A DNA stretch of 64,000 nt from Papio anubis (Eukaryota; Chordata; Mammalia; Primates; Cercopithecidae), in NCBI RefSeq assembly GCF_008728515.1, contig NC_044989.1, positions 77,339,754-77,403,753 on the forward strand, written 5' to 3'. The notes under the pieces are model-generated. The model worked only from the letters and a program-made list of their open reading frames with translations, was not told where the DNA came from and ran no database searches. The position numbers were made by a program, and so were the translations under genes. Positions 35,286 through 47,904 of this stretch are shown here, in pieces (the first letter of the stretch is position 1; every line of letters starts with the position of its first letter).

Positions 35286-36949
35286 GAATAGATGAAAAAA
35301 CAGCCGGACTAATTGAGATCTGTTTTATTCAATTTTAATTCAGTTTTTCCTAAGAGGTGTTCAGTTTTTGCAAAGGAGGATCATTAATTTATGTTTTATA
35401 GTCATAAACCCCAGTGTTATTCCTCAATATGTGCTAAAAGCCTGCATTAGGATCTTCTTTAAGACTTACCTGTTTAATTCTTTTAAACTTTTTCTCATTT
35501 ATAAACAGCATTTATAGTAATTATGTTTCAATAATGATATGTTTGGAAATGTTGATTCGTTTTACCACCAGTTGTGCCATGTTGATTTCATGGGGGTTTG
35601 TAATGTGCAAGGTTTCTTCCTTGCTGGGATCTAATTGCCTATTATACCATACAACATGGTTCTACTACTTGTGCTAAGTAAGAGTGATCTAACCGTGACA
35701 CATTTTATATTTAATAACTGTGTTTTAACTCCCAATAGAACAGCACACAGGTGATAAGAAAGAAATATCTTTTGGGACAATCACAATCAATTGTAATCTG
35801 ACGTTTTAAAGTTGAAAAATAGCTGAAAAACTGCAGCAGAAATAATGTTTCTTGGGAGGAATGGCTTCAAACTTCAGCTACAAAGAGACAAAAATAATTT
35901 CAAGGAGCCAATATAGATTGTAATCTATTCAGTATTTAAAACTCATATTTTCTAAACAAGATCATTGTCACATGCATTTATTATTTTAAACGGGCTCTCT
36001 CAAGAAAGCATTGAATTTATATTTATGAAGACATTTATAGCACAGTAAATGCCAAGTAAAGATTATTTTAAAAATCTTCATCAAAGTCTAACAGCAATGA
36101 AAGACATTTTCCATTAGTAGTATAATTAGCTCATAATTATGTAAGCAATAAATGCATAATTAGTTTTTTTACTCTTAATATATTAATATTTATACAATAT
36201 TGGGCATGGAGCTGTAAATAATATTGACAAATTAAATCACCGTTCCCTATGTACCAAATATAAATTTCATTGGAGGAGATATTTCTAAAACAATATTTTA
36301 AAATTTCTTCCACCACAAATCTTCAAACGTTTCTCCTTGGGGCTCTTAGTTTAGATTATAATTCTCCATATTTGTAGTGAAGTGTGATAATAATCTATGC
36401 TATGCAAAAGTCAACATAGAGCTAAGATTTGTAATTTTCATTTATACTTCAGTTAATTTCTAATATCAATAGGGCTGTTTTGTTTTACACTATGTATCTG
36501 GCTTCTTGTTTGTCTCTTAAAATTTAATAATGTCTTATTAAATGAACTAATAAAAATAATTAACTTATAAAGGAGGAGATGGATTACTTAAATGTTAAAT
36601 AAAGACTTATACTGCAGATGTTCAGATCATAATAGTTTTATATTTTCCTTGCTTTGGGAGCTGTAAGCAAAGGACCAGAATATCTGAGGCTGAAACTATA
36701 ATACAATCAAGATTTCAAGATTTTTTAATATAAAAGTATGCTTAGTATACCTTTATTATTGATAGTCAAATACCGGAAAAAAACCTACAAAAGTTCTGTT
36801 ATGGCAAATAATTATGTTAATATTTTTATCTGAAAATAGTGATGTGTAAAGTAAGGATTTCACAGCATTTTCAAAATTTGGAAAATTTTCATTATAGAAT
36901 CCATTTTTAAATTGTTTAAATTTTAATAAACTACAGAAAAGATATGCAG
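35286..36949. other. 1.7 kb repeat-free AT-rich DNA
   Basis: No element is recognised. It holds a cluster of TAATTA/ATAATTAG-type motifs at 36120-36165, the kind bound by homeodomain proteins and common in conserved non-coding elements. Conservation cannot be judged from one genome. Confidence 0.4.
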
Positions 36950-37770
36950 AACTTAGTGAAATATTATAAGGTAAACATCCTTGTCACCATAAGCCAAGCC
37001 GTGAAATAGAATTTTGCCAGCTTTCCAGAAGTCTTGTCCAAGTGTCTCAATTCAATCACAACTTCCTCCTTCCCTGCAAGATTAAATTGCTCTTTTGACA
37101 TTTATTGCAATCTTTTTCTTCTATGTTTTTCTAGTTTTAATATCAATGTGTACATTCCTAGACATAAATAGTTTAATCTTGTTCAGTTTTTAAAAACATG
37201 ATGCCTTTTAAGTTTCTGTTCAATCTGCAGATTTTCTCTCCGTCTTCTATTTTCTTACTATTTATGGCCGGAAGCTCTGGGGAAATCTGGATTTCTCACA
37301 GTCAGGAGTTTGTTGATTTCATAATCATGGTGCAGTGTTACGTATTCCTTTGTCTCCTGTATTTCCTGAAAATAGATAACTAAATCCAGAGGCTTGTTTT
37401 GATTGAGGTTTGATCACTTTGGTTGGGCTGTAGATGTTTTCTTCCTGCAGGAATTGTATCACGTCTGCCTGTTTATCTTTTGGTGATATTTGCAATCACT
37501 GAAATTTAGTGCCTGTATTCAGTAATTTTTTGAGGGTTGCAAAATTATGACATTCTAATTCTAATATTCTTTTCACTTATTCTTAGAAATTATTCTATAA
37601 AGAGAAGCTTTCATTTATCTACTATTAGTTTACCCAGTGTTACAGCTCATATATAAAACCCAGGATAAAGGCAAGATATTTTCACATTATTTACTAGTTC
37701 TCAAGAAAATGAATTGGTTTCCTCTCATTCTGCAAATGTGATTAACTAGGCTTTTAAAAAGTAACCTTTT
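36950..37770 (-). mobile_element. Ancient L1M 3' UTR, antisense, first piece
   Basis: Plus-strand landmarks follow the reversed L1MC/ME-type 3' region: GGTAAACATCCTTGTCACCA, GTGAAATAGAATTTTGCCAG, TGTCTCCTGTATTTCCTGAA and AATCCAGAGGCTTGTTTTGA. The small frame at 37198-37383 lies within it. Confidence 0.68.
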
Positions 37771-37772
37771 AT

Positions 37773-37973
37773 ATTTATTTATTTATTTATTTATTTTTAT
37801 TATACTTTAAGTTCTAGGATACATGTGCACAATGTGCAGGTTTGTTACATATGTATACATGTGCCATGTTGGTGTGCCGCACCCATTAACTTGTCATTTA
37901 CATTAGGTATATCTCCTAATGCTATCCTTCCCCTCTCCCCCAACCCCATGACAGGCCCCAGTGTGTGATGTTC
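37773..37973 (-). mobile_element. 5'-truncated primate L1 (L1P) 3' end, antisense
   Basis: Well-preserved reversed L1 3' UTR: TTATTATACTTTAAGTTCTA, ACATGTGCACAATGTGCAGG, CATGTGCCATGTTGGTGTGC and CATTAGGTATATCTCCTAAT. It is cut off about 200 bp from the 3' end and has an (ATTT)n-type tail at 37769-37797. It is much less decayed than the L1M on both sides, so it inserted later. Confidence 0.9.
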
Positions 37974-38565
37974 AGATTCACATATAGTTCTAACAAAAAT
38001 AAATAAATCCTGTATATATTTACTCAGGTTCCCCCAATGATAATATCTTGCAAAACTACAGATAAAATTATAACCTGGCTGTTGACATTGGTATAGTCAA
38101 GAAGCAGCATGTCCATCACTACGAAGGTCCTTCCTGTTTCCCTTTTACAGCCACAGTTACTTTTCTCACATTCCCCACACCTTCATAACCTCAGGCAACA
38201 CTAACAGTTTATCATTTCTATACTTTTGATATGTCACTTTTTAAATTAAAATAGTATTTTGCTTTTCTTTTAACATAAGCCCAAGAAATAAAAATGATGT
38301 AAGGTGTTATAATTTTGTTATTTCAATAATTTTATAAATATCAAATTATATAACCAGTAACTTTTTGGAATTGACTTTTTTCACTCAGCACAATTCTCTG
38401 GACATCTAGGCTGTTGCATGCATCAATAGTCCCTTTTATTTCTAAGTACACTTTAGGTTATGAATGCACCACAATTTGTTTAGTAATTTACCTGTTGGAG
38501 AGCATGTGAGTTGATTTTCGTTTTTAAAAATGTTCCCTAGCTACTAAATACATACTACAATGGCA
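37974..38565 (-). mobile_element. Ancient L1M 3' UTR/ORF2 end, antisense, second piece
   Basis: Landmarks are AATATCTTGCAAAACTACAG, GACATTGGTATAGTCAAGAA, TCCATCACTACGAAGGTCCT and 'GGAATTGACTTTTTTCACTC' with CAGCACAATTCTCTGGACAT. It continues the L1M interrupted by the young L1 piece. Confidence 0.75.
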
Positions 38566-41500
38566 TCTAACAATCATCAGGGGTTTTTGAAACTTTGTCC
38601 CCTTAGAATTAGATTTTATTAAGCTCTGAGGAGCAGCCTAATGGTTTTCGGATTTCAGACTTCAACCATACCTCTCTAGAGTGTTACAGTGTCTTACTAT
38701 CCAAGAATTTGTTTGGGTTTTTAATTAATTAAGACATATTATTCCCATAGTGATGTGGATGTTACTACATAAAAGCTAAAGAATATTAATTGATAACTTA
38801 TTCATATGCATGAGTAGCAATTGTTTACCTACTTACAGGCATAATGTAGACCACAAAACAGAAACACCAGAGGAAAGCATTACGTTGGAACGAGGGACAA
38901 AAGTGAGAAAAAATATTGAAGAGAATATTGTCGTTATGGGAGAAGATAAAAAATAAAATAATTGCAAAATAAATTTTATTTAATTGGATGTAGTATTTCT
39001 GGTTTTATCCACATTTCTATGTAGATATTTTACAATTTCATGGACTAGAGTATTATTATCCCAGTTTAAGGTATTTCTTTCCCCTCATGGTTGTCTTCAA
39101 ACACTAGAACATTATAAATTTTTCTGACAAACAAGAATCTCTTAGAAATTCTACTTTAAGGGTCTTGCTCAGATACCTCATCCTTTACAGAACTGTTGTT
39201 GACCAGCCCAGTAAAAGAGGAGTTCTATCAACCCGTAGGCTTCCTACAATCCTTACCATTCATTTACTTCTTGACATTCTCTAAATGTTTCAGTTTTTCT
39301 TTTTGCATGAACATGTCAAATCTCTTAATATAGCATGTATTCTATGGAATATTGATGCTATCTCTTTGTAGTCTCCTAAGAGACTCAATATAGAGACTTT
39401 CAAAGAGCAGCTATTTTGGTCTTAGTTAGCTTGGCTCCTGGATAGTAAGCTGGATATTGCTGAATATCTGAGAGAAAGAAGAGTCTTTTCCAGTTTACTC
39501 AATAAAATAAACAGTAGTAACTGAAGCAAAAATGTGGTGAGGTATTTTTCATATATAAGCCTCCCAATCCAACTTAGGGATTTCTTAAATCAAACTGCTG
39601 ATCAAGCAAGACAGATTATTTATTAACCTAAGGTGTGAGGGAATTCTTTGAAAGGGAGTGATTGAACCCTACTTAATTCCATAGAAATTGGAGATGACTC
39701 AGATGCCTAGCATTCTAGGGATCCCTCTACCAGTTGTTTAGCAATTACCTAACTGTCGCCTCAAAGGGATGGAACTGTGGAATCAATGTTTCCAGTTCCC
39801 TCTTACAAATTATGCCATGGAGGCAACTGGATGGGGTTGCACTGCTAGGCTGTAATCATTTAGTTCTCCAGAAGTACAAATGCACTCATATTTTATCCAT
39901 TATATATGTCTACATACATAGACAGTGAGAGAACATGGGCTTCACAGATTCTGGTTTCCCAACAAAGATCATCATCCAATTAAAAGGAAATTAACATAAC
40001 TCATACAAAGCACGTTAAATACAAAGTTCACAGTTATGATCAAACAATATGGCTTCCTGTTATCTTTTGGTGAGTCTTAAATTTATAAGGCACTCAGTCA
40101 CCACAATCTCTGTGGGTCATTATATTTCTCTCTATAACCATTGCTTAGTCCTACCATGCACATAATTGCAAGCATTATACAGCTCCTACATGTTTTTTTG
40201 TCTCTAAATTCTTGGACTATTACTTGCAAACATAAAAAAGTGTATGTCCATGTACTTCCTTTGTTGCTGTGTTTTTTTATTACTAGATTAACTAAAGAAA
40301 AGCCTCACATTTCATTTAACGCATTGTGTCTCATGCAAAGAGGATGCACAGATATCCATTAAAATGTAGACTCTAATATAAGAAGAAATATTTAAAATGC
40401 ATCTTAAAGAGACAATTTGGATAGCTCTATATACTCCCCATTAGACACATTTTATTTGTTTGATTGTTTGTTTATTTGTTTTCAGCTTGGAACATCTACT
40501 ACCAGAGTTTATCTTTGCATGCAGATGATTATAGATCACAAGTGCTCTCTCAATGTTAATTTCACAATTTAACTTGGTTTCATATTAATGCACTTGGTAG
40601 GAAGTACACATTTATCTCTGGTTTACTCACTTGAGGATTCTAGGAGTGAAGTGTTTCTGGAGAAGTACAATGACCAGTAAAACTCTTAGGGAGCACAAGC
40701 TCACATTCTTTGCTAAAGTTACACAGAGCCTTGTGTTCCTAGAATAACCTATATAATTATAGTAAGCAGACTTTCTCCCCATTGATGTGCTCATCTGCTT
40801 CTTTTGTAGACCACTTTTCTTCCTAAATATTGATTGATTAATCTCTACTATATTTCCAAGGAAAATCTTTACAGGCTTTTGAGTAGAAAAATTGCAAAGA
40901 CTAATTCAATATCCTTACTATGGTTTTCAATTATTTTTTACAAATCCTTTTAAAAAAGGCAAGGCCATGGTTTAATCACCATATTGCATTAAAAATTCAG
41001 CATTTGAAATTTGCCTAATAGATTATTATTTGCTGTGCACAGTCAGGCACAGCTTTGCTATTAGAATTCACTTGACCTTAGGCATGTTAAGCTAACTGCA
41101 GTCCTAAAATAGAATCTGCTTTGTTTCGATTTATTTTCTTTTTCATAAGTTAGCATTACATTTTAATGACTAAATTTATTTTAGAAAAATTATAAAGTAC
41201 TGTTCAGAGTACATAAAGTGATATTTTAGTATTGCTTATGTCACATGCCCAATACGGACTGGATACAAAATTCTGCATCCCCTTCAGTTGAATTTATTCT
41301 ATTAGTCTCTCTAGCACCTGTGTGATATTATAAGATTTAAACTATGTATGGATAGAACAAAACAGCTAGCATAACAACTTCTTGTTCTCTAGTTTTAGTC
41401 TCCTTCTGCCATTTTGCAAAGCCGTATTTCAAGAAATTACCCTAGAAGTTCAATTAAGAGGTTTTGTGCTTACTCAATTTATCCTGCAACACAATATTGA

Positions 41501-43002
41501 TAGGGGAATCAGTTGGAGAGTTTCTTTCTTACACTACTGCTCATGGATCTAACCATCTAATGTTGCATTTTATTTCTTTGCACACTTGACTCGCACATTA
41601 GACAAAAAAATGTGTGAGTTTAGAGACCAAATTACACTTGTGGCATTGCTCCTATTATATAGTGGGTTTTTAAAAATCTATAAAATAAGCCAGACAGCAA
41701 TTGCAATACTAAAGGTCCAGTAAAAGTCAATAGACCTCTAAAACCCCATTCGGTTCATAAGAAAATGGAACAAGGCTAACTATATTTACAATATAAAAGT
41801 GAGTGGAATTAATTTAAAAAATAAATGATCAAAGTATTTCTTTGTTTAAATAAAAAAGGGGAGTAGTCAATTTATAAAATAAGAAAAAATAAGGTATTAC
41901 ATATCTAAGTTTTAACAGATTTGCCATCTTATAAAAAGGGGATCATAAAATAGCTTCTAAGGGTGAAAAAGTAGGGGCAGCTTAATTTTCTCTTAGATAC
42001 ATGCTGTAAGTCTGAGTTGGGGACATATGGTGAAATGAGTCCAAAACATCTTTCAACTGTTTTTAAAATTATAAGTCTTTTTTTTAATGAAGGCAAATCA
42101 GAGGATAATATGAACAGAGATACAGTTATATTTGTTTTAATCAAGCTCTGTTTAAAAAAAATTAATGTCAGTTCCCTCAGAGTCAAGGATATAGGTATCT
42201 CTTAGTAATCTGTCATCATGAACATTTCGTTAAATTTTACAGGTCACATTTAGGACTAGCAGTAAGAAGCAATTTTAAAGTTAAATGATGTTTGGATTTA
42301 TGTAAAACAAACACCTCCCCAATCTATGTTCCACTTGTTAGGAAACTATCCTATTTTACAATGATGAAAAAAATGTAACTTTTATACCATATCAAATATT
42401 AATAATTTAATACCATCTTGTGTTTATTTGTATACACAGATTAGATTCTTACATTAGAACTTGCCCTTTTTTCATGTTAGTCCTTTCCAAGAAATATTAT
42501 TTGATTCTTTAAATTTTTCTCTTAGTCTTTATATAAAGCCAAAAATGATTACAAAATAATTAGGACAGCATTGTGCTCACAATGGAGATTATCTTTAAAC
42601 TATTTTAATAGAACAACATTGCAAAAGGAACAAAGCTCAACTTAGTAATTTTCTCACTAGGTAATATTAATAAAATATGTTAAAAATAATTATTTCTTAG
42701 CTGTTAATTACTTAAAATTACAATAAACTGTCTTTATAATCAAAAGTATGTGGATTTGTTTGCGACATATTGGCTAAATCAACTTATCTCGATGCATGCT
42801 GTAGCATTATAAGACAGGTGGATAGGCAGCAAAGTATAATAAAAACTGTCATCTGATTAGTGCTACCATGGATTTCATTGTAGTCCAAATCCATGAATCC
42901 ATATAAAACTACAGAGATTTTCCATGTTTTTCCATTTAGTTAAATACGAATTAAAATATAATTGTTCTTCCCTTAAGACATATATTGAACCTCCTTATGT
43001 TT

Positions 43003-43005
<3 letters not shown>
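38566..43005. other. 4.4 kb mostly unique AT-rich DNA
   Basis: The longest stretch without a recognised repeat in the centre of the window. Frames at 39734-39928 (+), 40141-40362 (+), 41929-42186 (-) and 42017-42205 (+) are short, AT-driven and lack motifs. I cannot identify a gene or RNA here. Confidence 0.42.

Positions 43006-43038
<33 letters not shown>
43006..43038. repeat. (AT)n microsatellite
   Basis: About fourteen AT units, self-complementary and likely unstable. Confidence 0.95.
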
Positions 43039-43039
<1 letters not shown>

Positions 43040-43545
43040 CACGATGTATGCAAATTACAGCTCATCATTTGCTAAATGCTTGCAGAGATTTTGACAAATG
43101 GTGCACATGTAATAACTAAAAATAAACAGTTCTTGTTTAATCTACTGAAACAAAATGAAGCTTGAATAAGGTCATATCATATGAAGCTGAAAGAGATTGT
43201 CAAATTGATAAATTTCAACAAAGTCTCAGTAAATTTAGTAAAGAGAGAGAGAGAAACAAGATCATCAAGCTTGTATTTTGATAGCTCTACTCAGAAGTGC
43301 TAGTAAACAGTAGGCTTCTCAGTAGAGCAAAATACTGTGGAGCCTTTGCATATGGCGGTTGCAAAGGTTTATTTACTCAAATACAGAGCCATATACATTT
43401 TCCAATATACAAGGCAGAAAAAGTGACATATATATTGGACTGATAATGGGTTTAGGGGAGCAAATGAAAAGAGATTTGGAAACTAACCAGTCCACTAATG
43501 TTTATAGCCCTGGAGAATATAAACTGTTAGTCTATTATTTTCCAT
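43039..43545. other. Unique DNA, nothing recognised
   Basis: Contains a GA-rich run at about 43239-43253. No element is recognised. Confidence 0.4.
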
Positions 43546-43547
43546 TT

Positions 43548-44640
43548 TATTTTAAATTTTCTTTTGTTTTTCATTGACACACAATAATTATACATATTGA
43601 TGAGGTAAAGTGTATTGTTTTAATGTATGTATACATTGTGTAATTATCAAATTAGGATAAATAGTATATCTATCATCTCAAGCATTCATTTCTTTATGAG
43701 ATCATTCAAAATCCTCTCTTGTAGCTATTTTGAAATATACATTATTATAATCATCCTATTGTGCACAGAACACCAGAACTTCTTTCTCCTATCTAAATGT
43801 AACTTTGTACTCATCAACCAACCGCTCCCCACACCCTTCCTCCTTATACTTTCCAGCTTCTGGTAACTAGTCTCCTACTTTCTACTTTTGTTAGATCAAC
43901 CTTAGATTATACCTATGAGTGAGATCAGGCACTATTTGTCATTCTGTGCTTGCCTTGCTTCATTTAATATAATATTCTTTGGGTTCATCCATGTTGTTGT
44001 AAATGACAGGATTTCATTCTTTCTTATGGCCAAATAGTATTTACTGTGTATATATACCACATTTGTGAAATCCATTCATTTGTTGATTGACAGACCCTTA
44101 GGTTGATTTTATAAGTGAACAGTGTTGCAATAGACATGGGAGTACAGGTGTCTCTTCAACATCTTGATATCCTTTCCTTTGGACATATACCTACCAGTGA
44201 GACAGCCAGATCATATGGTAGTTTTGAAATTTTAAGGAATCTCTATATTGTTTTCCATAGTGACTGTACTAATTTGCATTCCCACCAACAATGTACAAGA
44301 ATTTGTCCTTCTCCACATCCTCATGAACATTTTTTTATTTTTTGTCTTTTTTAGCCGTTCTAGTTAGAGTGAGATGCTGTCTCATTTGATTTACATTTCT
44401 CTGATGATTAGTGATGTTGATCACTTTTTCATACACCTGTTGGCCATTTCTATGTCTTTTTTTTTGAGAAGTATCTATTCACATCTTTTATCCGTTTTTA
44501 AATCAGTTTTCTTTTTGCTAGTGAATTGTTTGAGTTTTTAATATTAGGTCGGTGCAAAAATCATTGCGCTTTTTTCAATTGAAAGTAATGGCAAAAACTG
44601 CAATGACTTTTGCACCGACCTAATATATTCTGGATATTGA
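43548..44640 (-). mobile_element. L1 (L1MA/MB-type) 3' part, antisense
   Basis: About 1.1 kb of reversed L1: 3' UTR first, then the end of ORF2. Landmarks are GTTCATCCATGTTGTTGTAA, AATGTACAAGAATTTGTCCT, TTAGAGTGAGATGCTGTCTC and GAATTGTTTGAGTTTTTAAT, resuming after an inserted MADE1 with ATATTCTGGATATT. Frames at 43627-43866 and 44115-44354 are antisense to L1 and not genes. Confidence 0.85.
44544..44623. mobile_element. MADE1 (mariner-derived MITE), 80 bp
   Basis: Terminal inverted repeats TTAGGTCGGTGCAAAAAT and GACTTTTGCACCGACCTAA, with TA duplications at 44542-44543 and 44624-44625. The two arms are nearly complementary. It inserted into an antisense L1. Confidence 0.95.
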
Positions 44641-44700
44641 AACAATTCTATAATTTGTATGGAAACACAAAAAAAACAAATAAAGAGACAATCATCTGAA
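44641..44700 (+). mobile_element. Possible inverted 5' end of the adjacent L1
   Basis: ATTCTATAATTTGTATGGAA followed by ACACAAAAAAAACAAATAAA resembles sense-strand L1 ORF2 from upstream of where the antisense part breaks off. Opposite orientation next to a 3' fragment is the pattern left by twin priming. The match is short. Confidence 0.35.
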
Positions 44701-44957
44701 TCCACTTTATACTCATATTGAGACTAAGGAGGTGTTCCAAATTTAAAAAACAAGAAAGAATAAATAAATATAACAATCGAATACAATGTGTAATTCAATA
44801 TTTTTTAATTAAAAATTTTTAATATATGAAGAAGAGTATTTCTTGAACAACTGACAAATTCTGAATAAGGTCTGTGGTTTTAGATAATAATATTATATCA
44901 CTCTTAATTTCCTGATTTTTAGAATTACACTAAGAACATGTATAAGAAAGTCCTTGT

Positions 44958-45256
44958 GCCAGGCGCGGTGGCTCAAGCCTGTAATCCCAGCACTTTGGGA
45001 GGCCGAGACGGGCGGATCACGAGGTCAGCAGATCGAGACCATCCTGGCTAACACGGTGAAACCCCGTCTCTACTAAAAATACAAAAAACTAGCCGGGCAA
45101 GGTGGCAGGCGCCTGTAGTCGCAGCTACTCAGGAGGCTGAGGCAGGAGAATGGCGTAAACCCGGGAGGCGGAGCTTGCAGTGAGCTGAGATCCGGCCACT
45201 GCATTCCAGCCTGGGCCACAGAGCGAGACTCTGTCTCAAAAAAAAAAAAAAAAAAA
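44958..45256 (+). mobile_element. Young AluY of the Old World monkey AluYR type
   Basis: Nearly undecayed Alu. Diagnostic differences from human AluY are GGCTCAAGCCTG at the start, AAAAAACTAGCCGGGCAAGG in the linker and GAGATCCGGCCACTGC in the right monomer, which I associate with cercopithecid AluYR subfamilies. AAGAAAGTCCTTGT (44944-44957) and AAGAAGGTCCTTGT (45257-45270) form a 14-bp target duplication with one mismatch. Confidence 0.93.
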
Positions 45257-45270
45257 AAGAAGGTCCTTGT

Positions 45271-46184
45271 TTTTTACGAAATATATACTGACATATTTAG
45301 GGGTAAGTGGACATTATTTTTACAAGCTACTCTCATAGTTAAGAAGAAATAGAAAGAAATGAACACAGCAGTATGATAAAATATTAACACTGAAAAATTA
45401 CAGTGAAGGATTCATGGAAATCCTGTGTTCAATGTTACACTTTTCTTACATCTGTACAAATTACGCAAAAATAACATGTTAATTTTTAAAAAGTTATTCA
45501 TGAGATTATCTCTATTATAAAATTTACTTTGATGTATGAAACATAGTATCCACTTAATATTGAATATTATAGGTACTCAACCAAACTAGAATTATAGCAA
45601 GACTGTAGTTTGTGTATAACACAGTCTAGAATTAAAATATGGGGTCTATTTTTGTACAGGAATAAAATAGAAGTCCTTTTTTATTGTATAGAAAATACTT
45701 ACATAAAGTAAAATTAATTTCATGCCGTTCTTACGATGACATGTAAATTATTTATGTGAACATTGCATAATTTAATATTACTAATGAAGTGTTTCTAAAC
45801 CTATGTTCACCAAGAGCATTTCCAATGCTAGAACTGTGATGGTGTAATAATAGCACTTGTAACGTCAAGGACCTAAGGCTCCTTTTGACCCCCACAGCCA
45901 GCTTTCTGACCTCTCTCACTCTTCTTTGACAGTCTTTGGAATGGCCATAGTGGCCAAGGATAAGGCTTTTTCTGTGCCAAGCAAATGGATTAAAGCTAAA
46001 TCTAGAGTTAGTGGGGTGAAGAGATGGGGTTGGGTAGATGGTGGGGGTTTCTTAGGCTCTGTCTGTGTTTCTCAATATATGCTGAGCCTCGTGAGATTTA
46101 CTTAGGCCTAGGAAACCTTCTCCATGGTTTTGTTAGGCCTACCCTGCCCTTGGACTTGTGAAGAAAGCCTTAATCTTTTTCTCA
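45271..46184. other. Unique DNA, nothing recognised
   Basis: Spacer between two young Alus in opposite orientation. No repeat or gene is recognised. Confidence 0.45.
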
Positions 46185-46476
46185 TTTTTTTTTTTTTTTT
46201 TTTTTTTTTGAGACGTAGTAGGCTGGAGTGCAGTGGCACGATGTTAGCTCACTGCAAGCTCCGCCTCCCGGGTTCACGCCATTCTCCTGCCTCAGCCTCT
46301 CCGAGCAGCTGGGACTACAGGCGCCCGCCACCTCACCCGGCTAATTTTTTGTATTTTGTAGTAGAGATGGGTTTCACAGTGTTAGCCAGGATGGTCTCGA
46401 TCTCCTGACCTCGTGATCCGCCCGCCTCGGCCTCCTAAAGTGTTGGGATTACAGGCGTGAGCCACCGCGCCCAGCC
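46185..46476 (-). mobile_element. Young AluY (AluYR-like), antisense
   Basis: A long T run (46185-46209) is followed by a well-preserved reversed Alu. About 12 bp are missing after GAGACG near 46215. CGCCCGCCACCTCACCCGGC matches the linker variant seen in the young Alu at 44958. TTTTCTCA near 46178 and after 46477 may be the target duplication. The frame at 46124-46408 is Alu translation. Confidence 0.9.
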
Positions 46477-47904
46477 GATTTTCTCAGTCTTTCCTGTTTT
46501 GTCTTTTGTACTTAGCTTTCATTGTTATTGCTGTATACGTGGATGTGGTTCTGTGGGGGAAAACGGGCTACTTCATCTATTTGGATTGTAGGTCAGAAGT
46601 TGCCTCTAGTCTACCCATTCAAGTTTGGAGTTAATGTTCCAACTAACAACTGACTTCCTTCAGTGTGCTTAAATTTTCTCCACTACAGTTCAGAAGTGTT
46701 GTCCATAGGAGACTAGAAAAAGAGGATTTGGGCATTGTCTTCGCAACTGTATTATCCTCCAGCTATAACACAGAATAAAATACCGCAACAAAGAGCACTT
46801 CTGACAAATTTCTGGTTCTCTGAAGGGACTTCCTGTAATGCTTGCACAAGCATGCCTAAAGATGCCTAAACGGATGTCATTGTGTTCAATTTATGTAGTC
46901 TATTGAAACTGAATTTAAGTTATAATCAACAATGACATTGCAAGAGAGAAGAGAGAGAGAGTTAAGCAAGTGCTGTCTTATTCGAAAGGTATAATACGGG
47001 AACATTTAATCATACTAGAAAATTATCATATAAATGTGCAGATTACAGCCAAACTTTATGAAGGATGATGAATCGAAACTAGTCTAATGATCCTATAATC
47101 TGGCAGAATTCCTTTTGCAAATATCCTTCATCTTAAAACGATGAAGGATTTCTACTGGAATAATAACTAACGAATGTGAAGCTTTATATGTCAGGTAAAA
47201 AAAAATAAATTACAATGTCTTACAATTAAAATACCAAAATGGTCATTTTTGCAGCCCACAAACAGGTAAAAACATTTTTTTGACCTGCATACTAGAATAG
47301 CATACATCCCAAGAAATGAAATGATGGTTTAGTTATTCCAGGGTGTGTGATGCTCCCATAGGGAGGATTTTCTCATTTCCTCCTTCATTTCTATTTGTTT
47401 CCTTCCTCATTTTCTTCCAAATAAAAATAAATAACGACAAAAATTGTAATGCCTTAGATCTTCTGAGGAAGGACCTGGAATTATTTAAATGACTGCTGCT
47501 GGTATTAGAATATGTTACATAGTCCTCCCAATACAAGAATACATTGCAGAGGACATACTGTCCTTCATACCTGAGTACCCTGAACACTTTAGAATATAAA
47601 GTATATACAATTTTAAAGGTAATATTATTTTAATAAAATTAAACATACATTACTTAAAATAGGTCAACTAAAGATTATCTGTAAAATATTATGTTTGAAA
47701 TGTTTCTTCAACACTCTGCCAATTACATCAAACGGTCCAAACATTACTTTCTACAGAAGCTCAAAAATGCTAACTTCTATCCTATTCTCTCTGAAAAGAG
47801 AGATATACTAAAAGAGGAAATCCATATAGCTCTGAAAGTTGACATTCAAAATGTTTCTTATAATAACGTATTTTTCTAAACAAATGCAGATATTAGTCAA
47901 GGGT
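46477..47904. other. 1.4 kb unique DNA, nothing recognised
   Basis: No element is recognised. Contains a short GA run near 46946-46961. Frames at 47333-47587 (-) and 47691-47879 (+) have no motifs. Confidence 0.42.
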
